In this document: positions 21,516-33,156 of the stretch, in pieces | How positions within the stretch are numbered: position 1 is the stretch's first letter | How the letters are laid out: each line of letters opens with the position of its first letter | Source: Bombardia bombarda | Lineage: Eukaryota; Ascomycota; Sordariomycetes; Sordariales; Lasiosphaeriaceae | Direction of reading: 5' to 3' | DNA: 64,000 nt | NCBI GenBank assembly: GCA_030512295.1 | Contig: JAULSR010000003.1 | Location: 124,001 to 188,000, forward strand | The notes under the pieces: model-generated | What the model saw: only the letters and a program-made list of their open reading frames with translations | The model's database searches: none | What the model was told of the DNA's origin: nothing | Position numbers and translations under genes: made by a program

Positions 21516-23385
21516 ATGATGTGGGTCAGGATACCGTCGCTCCTGCTGTTTCTGGCAGCTGTGACGAGACATAGGGCAGTCGCAGCACCCAATTGCCCGC
21601 CACTCGGGCCAGTGTTTGAAAAACCTCGCAATTTCAAGTCGAGCGAGGCAATCCGCGCCGCCATCGCCAGCATCACCGCCGTCCTGACAGCACGCGACGC
21701 CGACAACTCCAGCGGCGTGCTCGCCAACGATACGAGCTACAGCATCGAGATCTTCAGCACGACCAGCGATGCGCCCGTAATATTCAGCTGGCACCACACA
21801 GCACCTGCTCTCGCCGCGGCAAGAAACTCGACGGGTCTCAGGAAGACAGACGCCGATGCCGTCTACCGCCTCGGCAGCCTGACCAAGATCTTCACCATCT
21901 ACACCTGGCTTGCGCAAGATGGTGATGCAAAATGGAACGAGCCCATCACGAAATATGTCCCTGAACTTGCCGCCGCCGCTGGCAAGGCCAAGATGGATCC
22001 CGTCGCCAACGTCGCCTGGGCCGATGTGACGATCGGGGCCCTGGCTAGCCAGCTTTCAGGCGCTGTTCGGGACTGTAAGTAATTCTCCTATCAGAAGGAG
22101 CACACATGTTTGGAAAGTATCCTGACTGACGGCGGTACTATTTCCAGACGGAATCGTTGGCGAGCTTACACAGTCGCTCGACCAAAACACGGCCACCGCC
22201 TACGGATTCCCCCCACTGAGCAGCTCTGACCCGACATATCCGCATTGCGGTACATGGCCATTGTGCAACAGAACTGAATTCTTCAACGGTCTGCTCCAGG
22301 TGCAGCCGTCGTATGCGCCCTTTGTCACACCCGCATACACCAACACAGGCTTCCAGATCCTCGCCTATGCCCTTGAAAGCATCAAAGGAAAGAGCTTCAA
22401 GTCAATGATGGAAGAGAGTGTTCTCCGCCCGCTAGGCTTGAACCACACTTACTACAATAATGCCCCGACCCGTGTCGGGATTATCCCAGGCTCAGCGGCG
22501 GCTGCAAGCTGGGACTACCAACTTGGTGATGAGAGCCCGTGAGCTTCCCTCCTTCCCTTACTTCCCCATGCATGAGAGGCCGACAGTGTCTAACATTCAC
22601 ACAGGGCAGGAAACATGTACTCCTCAGTGGCCGATATCTCGGCTCTCGGCCGGTCCATCCTCCGCTCCACCATCCTCCCGCCCTCGCTCACGCGGCGCTG
22701 GCTGAAACCCGCCGCGCTCACATCTGAGCCAATTGCTAGCGTTGGCTACCCCTGGGGCATCCGACGGATCCTGCTTCCCGAGGAGAATGGCAAGCGTACT
22801 ATTGACGCCTACAACAAAGCCGGCCGCGTTGGCTACTATTCATCACTGCTAAACCTGCTCCCCGACTACGATATCGGCTTTTCTGTGCTCATTGCTGGGC
22901 CCAACATTCCCGGCAACACCAATTTCAACATCGCCGACTTACTCGGCGTGCGCCTTCTCCCAGCTCTGGAGGCGGCCGCCCGCGAGCAGGCCCAGGCTGT
23001 CTACAGCGGCGAGTACCGCGCCCCCTCGGGCAACTCGTCGCTGCGGCTAACGACGCAGGCGGACCGGCCCGGTCTGGGTGTTGAGAACTGGATCAGCAAC
23101 GGCACCGACATGGAGATCATCGCCGTTGCTCTTGCCCAGGGCTACGTGCCGGCTAAGCCGACAATCCGATTGTATCCGACGGGACTGGAGACGGTGCGCG
23201 CCGACGGTACCAAGAAGGTGGCATACAAGGCCACGTTCGAGGACATGAATGCTCTGACCAGGCCGTGGCAGGACAGCATGTTTTCGACCGACTGCGGTAG
23301 CTGGGTGACGCTGACGAGCGTTACATATGGGAGCTATCCGCTGGATGAGTTTGTTTTTGAGCTGGATAAGGGGGTAAGGTGGTGA
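21516..23385 (+). CDS. Secreted beta-lactamase/transpeptidase-fold hydrolase
   Basis: Three exons, 21516..22074, 22148..22538 and 22605..23385, all closing in phase, give 576 residues. The chosen ATG begins MMWVRIPSLLLFLAAV, a signal peptide; the frame upstream of it has no natural leader. The serine-hydrolase core is seen: SLTK at about 121-124 (nucleophile Ser and general-base Lys) and YTN at about 250-252 (the YxN motif), followed by GFQILAYALES and the GNMYSSVADISALGRSIL segment. A C-terminal domain of about 150 residues is typical of fungal members. The family includes esterases, D-aminopeptidases and LACTB-like proteases; clinical beta-lactamase activity is not implied. The natural substrate is unknown. 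It follows the aspartic protease in the same orientation but has its own promoter region. Confidence 0.88.
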
Positions 23386-24169
23386 GCATAGAGAATGTGG
23401 CGTTGAGGACGGCGTTGAGGAAACGGTAGGCTGGAGGCTTGTAAAAGCTTGGTGGGGGGTGTGTGTGTAAAATTTATTCACATGTATAGTTTAATGGTGA
23501 TTGGCTGGACGCTGATCCTGGTTCGTGACCCTGTCAACTACAGCCCCAGCCCCCAAGGTCTCAGGGTTGAGGTGTGAGGGGTGACGATAGTATTGTTTAC
23601 TCTCATTCATGTAGTCATCAACATGAAAGTAGTGGAAAAGATGTTTTGCTAACAAATGACTTCATGGCATGTGTACAGCGCAACATCCCACTTAGGGTAC
23701 AAAACTAGGGACTCGGGGCGTGAAGAATGTGACGGGGGTGTGTAGGTGAAAAATGGAGGAAACCCCTGACGCACACTGGCACTGCTTTTTTCGCATCCAC
23801 GGAGGGTTATGGTCTAGGATGTCTACACAGTAGGTTAATCTGACAGCCAAGTATTTGCACTGAGCATCGCTCAGTTGATTCTAATTATTTCAGTACTGGA
23901 CTACAGTTCAGGGCAATATTGGTCAGTACCTTGTATCAGATCACGACACGAGCTATCAAAGCAAGATAGTCTTAGTTAAATCTTCGGTGAATGATGATCT
24001 AGGTATCATTCCGCGCTTACATTTAGTTCTATGTACATCAAGTGTTTAATATATTTACCACGTGTATAGGCCGTTGCTGCGTTAATGGGGTCGTCAATGG
24101 GTATAGTAGTTATTTTACCCTCCTCCTCACTTCTTACTCCATTACTCCTTACTCCGTTAAAAAAGACCG
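23386..24169. other. Convergent intergenic region, no gene seen
   Basis: About 780 bp between the convergent beta-lactamase-like and GT2 genes, becoming AT-rich rightward. It should contain both 3' UTRs. Confidence 0.5.
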
Positions 24170-25696
24170 TTACCAGTATGAACTCCTCGGTTCTGGCCCC
24201 TGCATGATATCGCGGAAGGCAGTCCGGGGCGTCCTGGGAGGGCCGAGGTCAGTCTCACTCAGCAGGGAGGACGACCTCCTCCGTTGAGTAATCTGCTCGG
24301 TGATGACGGTGGCCGTGTTGACAGTGTTAGAAATCGTCCTTGTCAAAGCCTCGCCAACAACGGTGATGGGAGTGGCCGTCTTGACAGTCCCCAGGGCCTC
24401 GAGGTTGCGCCCGTTCCAAGTACAGTCCCAAAAGGTTAACAGCGACCAGAACTTGATCAGGCTGTGATAGTACCCAAAGAGCAGATACACAGGAAAGAGC
24501 CAAATGTCCTGAGGATGACGCCGGAAGTAGGGGATTACCCTGATTGTTTTGGTGAAAAGCATCCAGGCAAGAAGGACGTTCAGTCTACTAGGGGTGGTGT
24601 ACCATGATGAGTGGGTAAACAGAGTGATTAGTGCGGGGTCAGTAATGGCAGCGAAGTTAGTGAATGAGGTCAGGTAGACGGCGTAGACGCTGTACGGTTG
24701 GGCAGTCCAAACAGTGCGGTCTGTGAAGAGGCTGCAGCCGTTGGAGCGCCAGGTCGTACGTGCCCAGCGCAGACACTGACCGAGGAACTTCTTGTGCACT
24801 GGAGCAGCGATTCCGACAGTGGTGATAATCTCTGCGTCTTGACTGTGCTGGATCTTGATCTTCCATCCGTGAGAAACAACAAAGCGGGTGTTGTAGTTGT
24901 CATCGTCAGGGTTGAGGGGGCCACACAGTCCGAAGAGAAACGTCTCGTTGGTGTAGCCAGGAAGGAAATCAGGGTGCTTCAGAATCTCGGTTCTGATAGC
25001 ACAGGTGCGAGCCGAGACGACAAAGACGCCACCGTCGATGGCATTGGTAGCCCGAATCTCAAAGTTGTGTCTGCAGAGATACAAGGCGCCAAGCATGTTC
25101 CAGATGCGATACCACAGTCCCAAGCCATCAAGACGCCGCGCACGCTTGTTGGTGCCGACCATGCCAACAGCCTTGTCTTCAAATGGGTAGAGGATGGTCT
25201 CGAGAAGTCGAGGGCCCCAGAAGACGTGGTCATCGAGCATCACCGTGATGGCAGTCGTGGCCATGGAAACCGCGAGAGCGACCTGGGCACGCTTGTTGGC
25301 AATCTGGGTGCGATCAACTATAAACTCCACGGTTGGAAATCTCTCCATGAAGGGTCGGATGGACTCTTGAGCCTTGGCATAGAGTGCATCGCCAGCCGTA
25401 ATGACGATGATCTTGGCAGGCGAGTTTTGCGCGCAGGTCGTGATGCATTCGAGGAACTCGGAGCCCTTGGGGTCAACGGTCGGCAAGATAACAGTGACAT
25501 CTCTGGAGGGAATGTAGGTCGGGATGCCAAGGGGCTTGGGTGCCGGCTTATAGAGATAGAAGCCGACGAGGTTGATGAGAACGCGAAGGTAACGCCAGAG
25601 AAAGAGGGCTACAAAGCAAGAGAGGGCTGCCTCGGTCCCGGAGAGCCAGCTCAGAGACCCGGAAACGAAGTCGAGGAAGAGGAAGAGGATAAACAT
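24170..25696 (-). CDS. Membrane glycosyltransferase family 2 (processive polysaccharide synthase type)
   Basis: Single exon of about 508 residues from the ATG at 25696; the frame continues a few codons upstream with only a TTG. Two N-terminal hydrophobic segments precede the catalytic domain (VTVILPTVDP). Key motifs are ITAGD, then LDDHVFWGP with the DDH at about 155-157, NAIDGGVFVV, NDETFL-like NETFLFG, DDNYNTRFVV and QCLRWARTTW at about 307-311 (the QxxRW motif of processive synthases). Several hydrophobic segments follow, then a Ser/Thr/Arg-rich cytosolic tail. The layout resembles hyaluronan/cellulose-synthase-like fungal GT2 proteins; one such group is needed for hyphal growth on solid surfaces and plant infection in wheat pathogens. 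The polymer made is unknown. Confidence 0.88.
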   Translation of the reverse strand: MFILFLFLDFVSGSLSWLSGTEAALSCFVALFLWRYLRVLINLVGFYLYKPAPKPLGIPTYIPSRDVTVILPTVDPKGSEFLECITTCAQNSPAKIIVITAGDALYAKAQESIRPFMERFPTVEFIVDRTQIANKRAQVALAVSMATTAITVMLDDHVFWGPRLLETILYPFEDKAVGMVGTNKRARRLDGLGLWYRIWNMLGALYLCRHNFEIRATNAIDGGVFVVSARTCAIRTEILKHPDFLPGYTNETFLFGLCGPLNPDDDNYNTRFVVSHGWKIKIQHSQDAEIITTVGIAAPVHKKFLGQCLRWARTTWRSNGCSLFTDRTVWTAQPYSVYAVYLTSFTNFAAITDPALITLFTHSSWYTTPSRLNVLLAWMLFTKTIRVIPYFRRHPQDIWLFPVYLLFGYYHSLIKFWSLLTFWDCTWNGRNLEALGTVKTATPITVVGEALTRTISNTVNTATVITEQITQRRRSSSLLSETDLGPPRTPRTAFRDIMQGPEPRSSYW

Positions 25697-27242
25697 GGCG
25701 CAGAAAAGGTTCAACGCCGCCGGGGCATTGGTGGACGCTTGTGGGTGTGTAAGACCGGTTGGTCGAGGCGTGGGATGATGATGTATGTCTATTGGATATA
25801 GCAGAATACCAGTTCCTGAACAGTTAGATGCTGAAAATGACCTTAAATGGCAAAGTCAAGACAAAGAGTCGTGAAATATGTCGCCTGTCTTCCTTGGTGG
25901 GTGGAAAGAAGCCAGACACGGACATGGTGTCTATTTTTGTCGTGTTTATGTATGGAATGTGGGAGATGGGAATTGAATGACTACGAGGGGGTGCTCTGTA
26001 TGCTGAGCAGCCAATTCACACACGTCTAGTCATAGCAAGTGTTCCTGAATAGGCACCTATTTCTCCTGTGATGCGATGAAAGCGGCTCTAGACTACAGAC
26101 GTATTGTTTATCGGATGCTATTTTTGTCGCATCCGATCTATCTGCCAAAAAGAGGGTTTGTTCATTCCGCGTGGTCTTTGTGCTATTCTGTATCAGAAGC
26201 TACATGTGGCAATGAAACATTGTGAAAAGAATAGTATATATATCTCTGGGGTACAAAGGGGCAACAAAGGGTCAAACTGAACAATAACTTTGTAGATCTG
26301 GAGACGAATAATGCATCAAGGACATGCTACTATACGCTCGAGGTAGGTTACGGGGGTTTCCGAGAGACCCATAGATCGCAATTAAATCAAATCTTGGCGG
26401 TTACTGTCGGAACTTTTCGGACGACAGTCCCTTGTGGGCGCCGGTGAAGCACACCAATTCTGCAGTAAGAATACATATCACGCCCTACCGGCGGTTACGC
26501 CCACAGAACAATTCAAGTCTGTTAATGACACAAAGATATCACTTCAAGGCGCTATTTTAAGCTCATGCTGATCTGTTACGGTTGTACAAGTAAGGGAAAG
26601 ATGGGAAGCCCAAAGACAAATCGGTATGTGCTGCACCATTTCAGACGAGCCTTTTCGAGATATTATTTGCAATTTTAGTCAGCAAGCAGCAGTGTGCATT
26701 TGCGATGAACAGAGAATGAGACGGTCAGATGCCCCCGGGAAGAGATTTGCAGAGACTCCTTCAGACAATCTGGTGCGACCGAGACCGCATAACGGGACCG
26801 CAAGTGACCACCTACTGCATGATTATCTACCCAGGTAAGTAGGTATGTAACGTGTCCTTCATCGCACTGATGACTCTCTACACACCGTGCGACTTCCCAG
26901 CTTTATAACAAACTAGAACCATCATTTCTAAATATTATTGCTGGGAGCCCCTCTTTTGTGACCAGCAAAATCCCTTTTTGGTTGCCCCGTCAACCGCCCT
27001 CTTAGCACGCCAACATCTCCAATCAACCAATTCTTGTTTTCCATGACCGTGTCTGCCCTCTTAACAACTACATCTAAACTTACTATCTATCCAAAACTGA
27101 AATTTAGAACCACCCCATCATCCTCAACACCAAACGTGAGTCATTTGTATCTCTCCTTTTTCCTGCATTTAATTGCGCCTTTTTCTATCCCTTCTTCCAG
27201 TCGCCATCGCCCGCGTTTCCCCCTCAGCCCCAGTTCAACCAT
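25697..27242. other. Intergenic upstream of GT2, no gene seen
   Basis: About 1.5 kb between two leftward genes: the GT2 promoter and the 3' side of the DHA1 pump gene. The span from 26.0 to 26.6 kb is AT-rich. A pyrimidine-rich stretch lies at about 27030-27300 and runs into the 3' end of the pump gene. No domain-bearing frame is seen. Confidence 0.5.
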
Positions 27243-29356
27243 TCAGTCCCCCCTCCTCGCCGACTCGCCGCCTTCACTCGCCCTCCGATCAGCCTTCTCC
27301 CTCTCAATCCTCTCTATCCTTTCCCTCCGCCAGTGTTCTCCATAGACCCACTCCAGCCAGAGCAATGGCGAGAGCGCAGCCGTGATGATAGCAAGGGCCA
27401 AAAATGTCATCCCTTCCCCGGCCTCGTCAATGACCAATTGCACCACAGCCACGCCAACCGCGCCGACGGCGCAACGCATGAGATTATTCACCGCCGAAGC
27501 GCTGGCGCTCGCCCCCGGGTACAGATCCACCACCAATGCGCTATTTTGGGTGAAGATGGCAGTGGCGGTAAAGGCAATCACAAACTGCAGGAACAGGGGC
27601 AGCGCCATGCCCGCCTTCATGTTGTTCGCATCTGTAGCCGGGCTCTTCATCACGGCAAACCCGTACCCGGCCACGGCGCACACAAAGAGGACGACCAGAT
27701 ACGAGGACGAGCGTAGACGGGCACGCGACACGGGGAAATCAGCCAGCCTCTTGCGATCGAGCACCGCGTCAGGAGCAATACCCTTGGCAACACGGTACTC
27801 TGCCTCGACGATGCGGTAGTCGCGGTCGAGCAGATGGCCAGTTACATATGAGCCGGTGACACAGGCGGCGCCATTAGGCAGAAAGATGAGCCCGACCTGT
27901 AGATTGGTGAGGCCGTAGCGTGGCTGGAAAACCACAGTAGTTGAAGATGTCACCATGCTCCAGACGGCGTAAACTATGGCCCCAAAGGATAGGGTGGCCA
28001 TGACATCCTTTTCGGCCAGGAAGCGGAGCGGAGAGGTGATAGTCGCCATGGTCATCTTTGGGGTCGGCGCTGTGAGCTCGTCTGATTCATCTGACCCTCT
28101 CCCTTCTTTCTGTTGCTGCCAGTGCTCTTTGAACGACGTGCAGATGAAAGGGCGGTGGATGCCGCGGAGAGGCACGCTGCCATCGCCGCCGATGCGTCGA
28201 AGAGTCTCGGGAAGGAAGAGCAGGATGAAGCCGAGAGCGAGTGAGCCAAGGACGAAGAGGAACCAGAAGATGGCGTGGAAGCCAAAGTACTCGGTGATGA
28301 TGCCGCCAACGACGGGGCCGATGGACTGGCCCAGCATGCGGACTATGGTGGGCGTCGGTCAGTGTCATGTTGGTAAGAAGCGCAGCGACTGCTGTGCACC
28401 GGTTGTTGTTACTCACTGCCGCCAAAGCTGCCCATGAACCCCCCGCGCTCCTTTGCTGTTGTGATGTCCCCGATGACCCCAGCCCCTATATGCGCTCAAT
28501 TTGCTGTCAGCCAACAGCCAATACGATAGACTCAGGGGTAGGAGGAGAAAAAGAGGCAAGCATGATGGTACGCACCAACAGAGATGGTGGCTGCGCTGCC
28601 AGCGGCTTGGATAGCCCTGAAGACCATCAGGCTCGCAAAGTCCTTGCTAAGTGCGAGTCCAATATTTGAGAGCAGGTACACGGCAAAGGTTCCCATGAAT
28701 GTTACTCGCCGCCCGCAAGTGTCGCTCAATGGCCCCCAAAAGGAAGGTGCCAGCCCCTGAACGATCATGTACACCGTCACTGTCAAGGCCACCAGTGAAA
28801 TGGTTGTGTTGATGTCCTGTAAACAAAACAAGTCAGCCCGGCTTCAACCTCAACAGTCAGCTCCGGGATAGCATATAGTTACCGTGGCGATGGCCCTCAG
28901 GGCTGGGAAGTAAATATTGCTTGACAGGGGCGAGAACAGCCCGGCCAGGGAGACAATGTAAACAAGCTGCCATTTCTGCCTCCTCGTGAAGACGTGATAC
29001 GGTGCTTCGTATGGTGCAGTATCCTCCAAGACATTCTCGAACGACGCTGACTTTTCACCATCCACACACTGGCCATCAGGTAGGTCTTCCTCGCTCGACG
29101 ACCCATTATCGCCTTGTACTGTTGTCGTCGAGTGTCGCTGCGGCCTTCGTTCGTGTTGGTGTCTGGGAGGGAAAAGGCCGGCAAAGGCACAGCTCCGGCG
29201 GCTTCCAGGCTTGGAGTACTGGCGAGGAGACGGCAGCATGCCTATCGTGGTTGCTCTTTTAAGCTCGGTATTGTCGTCAGCCGCGTCTTGGATGACAATC
29301 GAATGTCCCGCGATGTCAAGACTTTGAGGCCGACATCCTTCTGCTGGTGGTGTCAT
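27243..29356 (-). CDS. MFS drug:H+ antiporter, DHA1 (12-TM) family
   Basis: Four exons, 29356..28883, 28816..28576, 28485..28417 and 28342..27243, all in phase, give 627 residues. About 130 hydrophilic residues precede TM1 (LVYIVSLAGLFSPLSSNIYFPAL). The MFS loop signature between TM2 and TM3 is GPLSDTCGRRVTF, and TM4 to TM5 contains FRAIQAAGSA, AGVIGDITTAKERGGFMGSFGG and QSIGPVVGGII, the G-rich motif C of drug antiporters. A long central loop follows FLPETLR. The third exon is only 69 nt. This is a plasma-membrane exporter of the Flr1/Qdr type with unknown substrate; resistance to antifungals or export of a metabolite are both possible. No biosynthetic gene adjoins it. Confidence 0.9.
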
Positions 29357-30905
29357 TGTTTGCCAGAGCTAACCGGTGCTGCCTTGAGCTAGAGAAGGTG
29401 GAACTGAAGTATAGAAAGGGTATTGTTCAGATGTTATGTGGTTGGATGGATGCGGGATTGACAAGTCAAAGCGTTAGGGGGATTGGGTGAGAGAGTTCGG
29501 AACAACGGGAATATAAGGTAAACAAGGCCAAGGCAGCCAGTACCTATTCAAGGGAGCAGTTGAGATGGACAACTTACGTGCGGAGGAGGGAAACGACATA
29601 AAGTTTGGTGAATAGAGAAAAGTGCGAGTCTCTGGATGCGTAACGGCCGAGAGGCGTTACGTCTTGGAGCAGCATTTCGTCTCCAAGCAGCCAGTGAGTG
29701 AGCCACAAAGGGGCCTTGCGGCCGTCCGCGCGCCAACCGCATGGATCTTTGGATCAATGAGTTTCGAGCTTAAACTGCGGAGAAAGGAGTGGACAGCAGA
29801 GATAAACATGGGATGCTACGACAGACAGCTCAGTCGACTGGGACAAACCATCAGCCTTTGGCATGTTTCGAAACAAGTATCGAGAACATCTAGAAAGCAC
29901 TCCCAGGATGTCCAGAGATGGCAGATGGTACCGTCTTTTGCATCTCGAAACTCATCACATCATGACGTATGCTGACGTGGTTTTGTTGAAAGGCAATACA
30001 CGGCAATACACAGCGGGGAGATACTAGTACTCTAGGGTACCCGACCTGGAAGAAGATCCCTTGAGGATCATCTTGGAAATATACCGACTTCACGCCCGCA
30101 TCCTGCCAGGAGACACATTTCTCTTCGCTGAACAATACCTTCGAGACAACATTCAAGGTCTTGCTGACACAGCGGTAGCTGCCCCAGATGAAACCACCCG
30201 TTGCAAGCCACTGGCTATTGGAATGGAGTTTAGTGCGTTGAGCATCCTTCTAGAATCCCCGAGACAGACGAGACGCAGCCACCAAACGGCGTGCGGCCTT
30301 AGCAACAAGATCCGTCAAAGTTTATTCTGCATGTCCCCGGCTCAGGCCGTTCAGCGAGTCATGGCAGCGAATCACAGCAACGATCCTGATGACGACACAT
30401 GTCGTGAATTCGCCCCGTATCCGCCATCTGCCTACTACGGCCGCCGTTATCGATATCCTGACTGAACATAATCGAAGAGAATGAATACAATTCTTCAATC
30501 TAAGGTGTACAGGCTGGCGGATTGTACGTGTGCAGAGAAAAGCAATACACGCTTCACAAGCACTTGCTCATACACCTGCTTCTATGGTATCTTATCAGTG
30601 TAGGGTGGAAAAAAAAAGCCAAACTCGCTCTTGCGCAAGGAAGAAAAAGGAGACGAAGGAAAAAAGTCCCATGACACATATATCTAATGTCTTGCCCTCC
30701 AGCCTAAACGGCCCAGACCCAATGCCAGCCCACCAAGCTCTTTTGGAAGCCACTACCAGAACAAAAACAAGTCAACGCCTTCTTCCATGCTATTTTGTAC
30801 CACGCTGTTGCACTCTATGCTTTGCAAAACAGAGAGTAGTACGTTGTTGAAGACCGAACAGAGAACAGGAACAGGGATAAATGAGAATATTAACCAGGCG
30901 AGTTG
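29357..30905. other. Intergenic, no gene supported
   Basis: About 1.5 kb with the DHA1 promoter on its left and the 3' side of the mitochondrial-type gene on its right. A 134-codon plus-strand frame at 30061..30465 shows no recognisable domain, and no splice partner was found. Confidence 0.45.
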
Positions 30906-32436
30906 TTAGCGCAGGGGAGCCTGCCGTTTGAACTGCATCCTACGCAGAGACATGTGCATGCTTCTCTCGTCATACGTCTTTCTCTTGGGGTCATACCATG
31001 CAAACACATCGATAATAACAATGGCCTTGGGCGTGTCGATTTCAACCAGACCAGACACAAGCACGCAACCGCGCGGGGGGTCTAGCCTGATGGGCTTGTA
31101 GGTCTCCTTGAGCTTCTTGAAAAAAGCCTGCCACGGGCCGTTTCCAATAAAAGACCGGACATCGCCCTCACCAGGAAACCTGTCGTTGCTCGGCCGCTCG
31201 CCCTTGTCGCCGCTGCTGGTGGTAGCAGTGCCGCCTGATGCAGCAGCAGCCGCCGCTTCTTTTCCTGGCGAGGTGGGCGAAGAAGGGGCATTTGGGGCAT
31301 TCGGAGAATTCTGGGTCGACGAGGCAGATGACACTGGCGAGCCCATGGAACGGGGATCCTTGACTTCTTCAGGCCGCTTGGTAGCCTGCTGTCGAATGCG
31401 GTCGATAGCCTTTTGCAAGTCGGTGTTGGAGCTGCTGGCGGCCTGCTGAGAGGCTGGCATATCCGAGGAAGACGTCGGCGGCGACACCATCTCCACAACC
31501 CTTGCTCCTGCAGGCTCGTCGCCAGCAACATCCAGTCCAATAAACCTGCCAACACGCGACGTCTGTTCTTTCACCAGGGTTTTGAGAAAGGCCCAGCTGG
31601 AGAGGGCAATAGGGGCCGGCCAAAAGACGCGCTCCGTCAGTTTTGCCGTGTCGGATTCGACCATTCGATCGCCGATTCCGATAAAGTCCAAACTAATGAA
31701 GAAGCTATCATGCCCATTGCGTCAGCGGGTGTGGGAGGTCCCAGGAGCAAAGCACTCACCCAGTCTGCTCGTATTCAGGGGGGCCTTGTAGGGAAAATCG
31801 AGATCGATCCACGTCTTTCGCACTTGAGTCGCCTTCCCGGCCCTCTGCAAAAGGACAGGGTTGTGAGAGACGGCTTTCAGGACCACATCTGCGATGCCAC
31901 CCCGGATTTTGTTGACCAGTTCTTTGTCCTTAGATATTCTTATAAACTCTTGCCATTCTGGATCTGTACCGGCGTAGGGCTGTGGCTCACAAGCCTTTAT
32001 CGTCAGAGGGATGGGGATGAAGAGTCCCATCACGTCCCCCTCTTCCATTTCCTCCCCTGCGGATGGGCTCTCATCCTCGCTGTCGAGATAATCGGCTATG
32101 GGCCCCAGGATGATTCTGTCGTAGATAGTGTAGGCACAATATGTGAAGGCAGCGGCGGCAAGGAAACGGCTACAGAGGGCAGTTAGAGACGCGGGTGAGA
32201 GTGGGAGAGTGGGAGAGGGGGGAGGGGGAGAGGGGAGAGGGGGGAGAGGGGGGAGGGGGGAGTTGGCCATCTTACTTTGCCCTTGACCCGTATTTCTGTC
32301 TATGTACGCTGACCCTTTGTAGCGTAAGGGCCTGGGAGGCGGGCGAGGGCGAGGCCAAGGTCGAGGGCGCAAGGGGCCTGAGAATGGGGAGTCTAGCGGC
32401 GACGAGCTGCCTCATAGGCCTGAAGAGGTGCAACAT
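30906..32436 (-). CDS. Uncharacterised membrane protein, probably mitochondrial
   Basis: Three exons, 32436..32276, 32169..31756 and 31704..30906, give 457 residues. The N-terminus (MLHLFRPMRQLVAARLPILRPL) is rich in Arg and hydrophobic residues without acids, as in a mitochondrial presequence. A single hydrophobic segment, FLAAAAFTYCAYTIYD, follows near residue 60, then an acidic stretch, a WIDLDFPYK region, GIGDRMVESDTAKLTERVFWPAPIALSSWAF, a low-complexity Ser/Ala/Pro linker and a C-terminal domain ending VIIDVFAWYDPKRKTYDERSM. I do not recognise the family and give no function. The second intron needs a GTGCTT donor, because the better GTGAGT four bases before it does not keep frame; using acceptor ATTAG at about 31695 instead is also in frame and removes three residues. 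The first intron holds a very long pyrimidine tract. Confidence 0.75.
32211..32262. repeat. G/A-rich purine tract (plus strand) inside an intron
   Basis: Fifty-odd nearly pure G/A bases on the plus strand with runs of four to six G. On the transcript of the leftward gene it is a C/U tract within intron 1. Such DNA can form triplex or G-quadruplex structures. Confidence 0.85.
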
Positions 32437-33156
32437 GGCTGCGAGCACTGCGGCGCGCCTCGACGGCGGCCGGGTCGGTGGGAGGACCGGAAACCTGGCG
32501 GCGTAGATGGACAAGTCGATAACGAGGCGAGTGTTGGTAGACGGGCGACGCTGGTCCCGGGTCCCGCTGTGAGGATGGTGCGGCGATAGTTGACCAGCCG
32601 CGGTTGTGGTTGTGGTAATCGTGTTGAGGGGCGGCGCTGGCTTGTTCAAGTCGCCTGCGGGAATGCTTTGACAGTTACAGTGCAATGGATGCAGTGCAGC
32701 GCAGTGCAGTGCAGTGTGTCCCGTCGCAATGCAATGCCCAGCCTAGGGCAGCCAAGCAGCCAAACAGCGGAGGCTTTTTTTGTAGCTCGAAACAGTGCGA
32801 AGTCGCCCCCAGATGACGAACATGGACGCCATTTGGCAAAGAATAGGCGCAAGCTCACAGTGCGGAGACACCCAGAACGTCGCACGGAGATCGGTCTAAC
32901 ACGTCAGCCGGCAGGCGCGCGTCAGAGTCCAGGCCCCTGCCCGAGTGCCCACCACCCCCAACTGGGATTCCACCTCAGTGTTCCACAGGTGTGGAGGGCA
33001 CCAAGCGCTGGAGAGCTCCCAAAGTTGTTGCAGCATCAGCACCACAACCACCACCACCACCAGCTTTTAGCAATCGAGATCCCACCGCCATCAATCATCG
33101 CAACCGCCCACGCCGACCTCTGTTTCCCCGACCAGACCCTGCGGCTGCACATCAAG
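32437..33156. promoter_or_regulatory. Divergent promoter region
   Basis: 720 bp between the start codons of the mitochondrial-type gene (left) and the DUF3844 gene (right). It contains an irregular repeat of CAGTG units at about 32691-32720 and a CACCACCA-rich stretch near 33040-33062. Both genes must draw their promoters from it. Confidence 0.55.

Noticed and set aside
24698..25801. 367-codon plus-strand frame opposite the GT2 gene
   Set aside because: It is antisense to a clear glycosyltransferase whose catalytic motifs explain the codon structure.
14996..29356. Secondary-metabolite cluster suggested by a methyltransferase, hydrolases and an MFS pump
   Set aside because: No backbone synthase, oxidase set or pathway regulator lies among them; the genes are spread over about 14 kb with unrelated roles.
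30061..30465. 134-codon plus-strand frame
   Set aside because: No recognisable domain, no splice partner and no flanking gene signals that I could see; left as unsupported.
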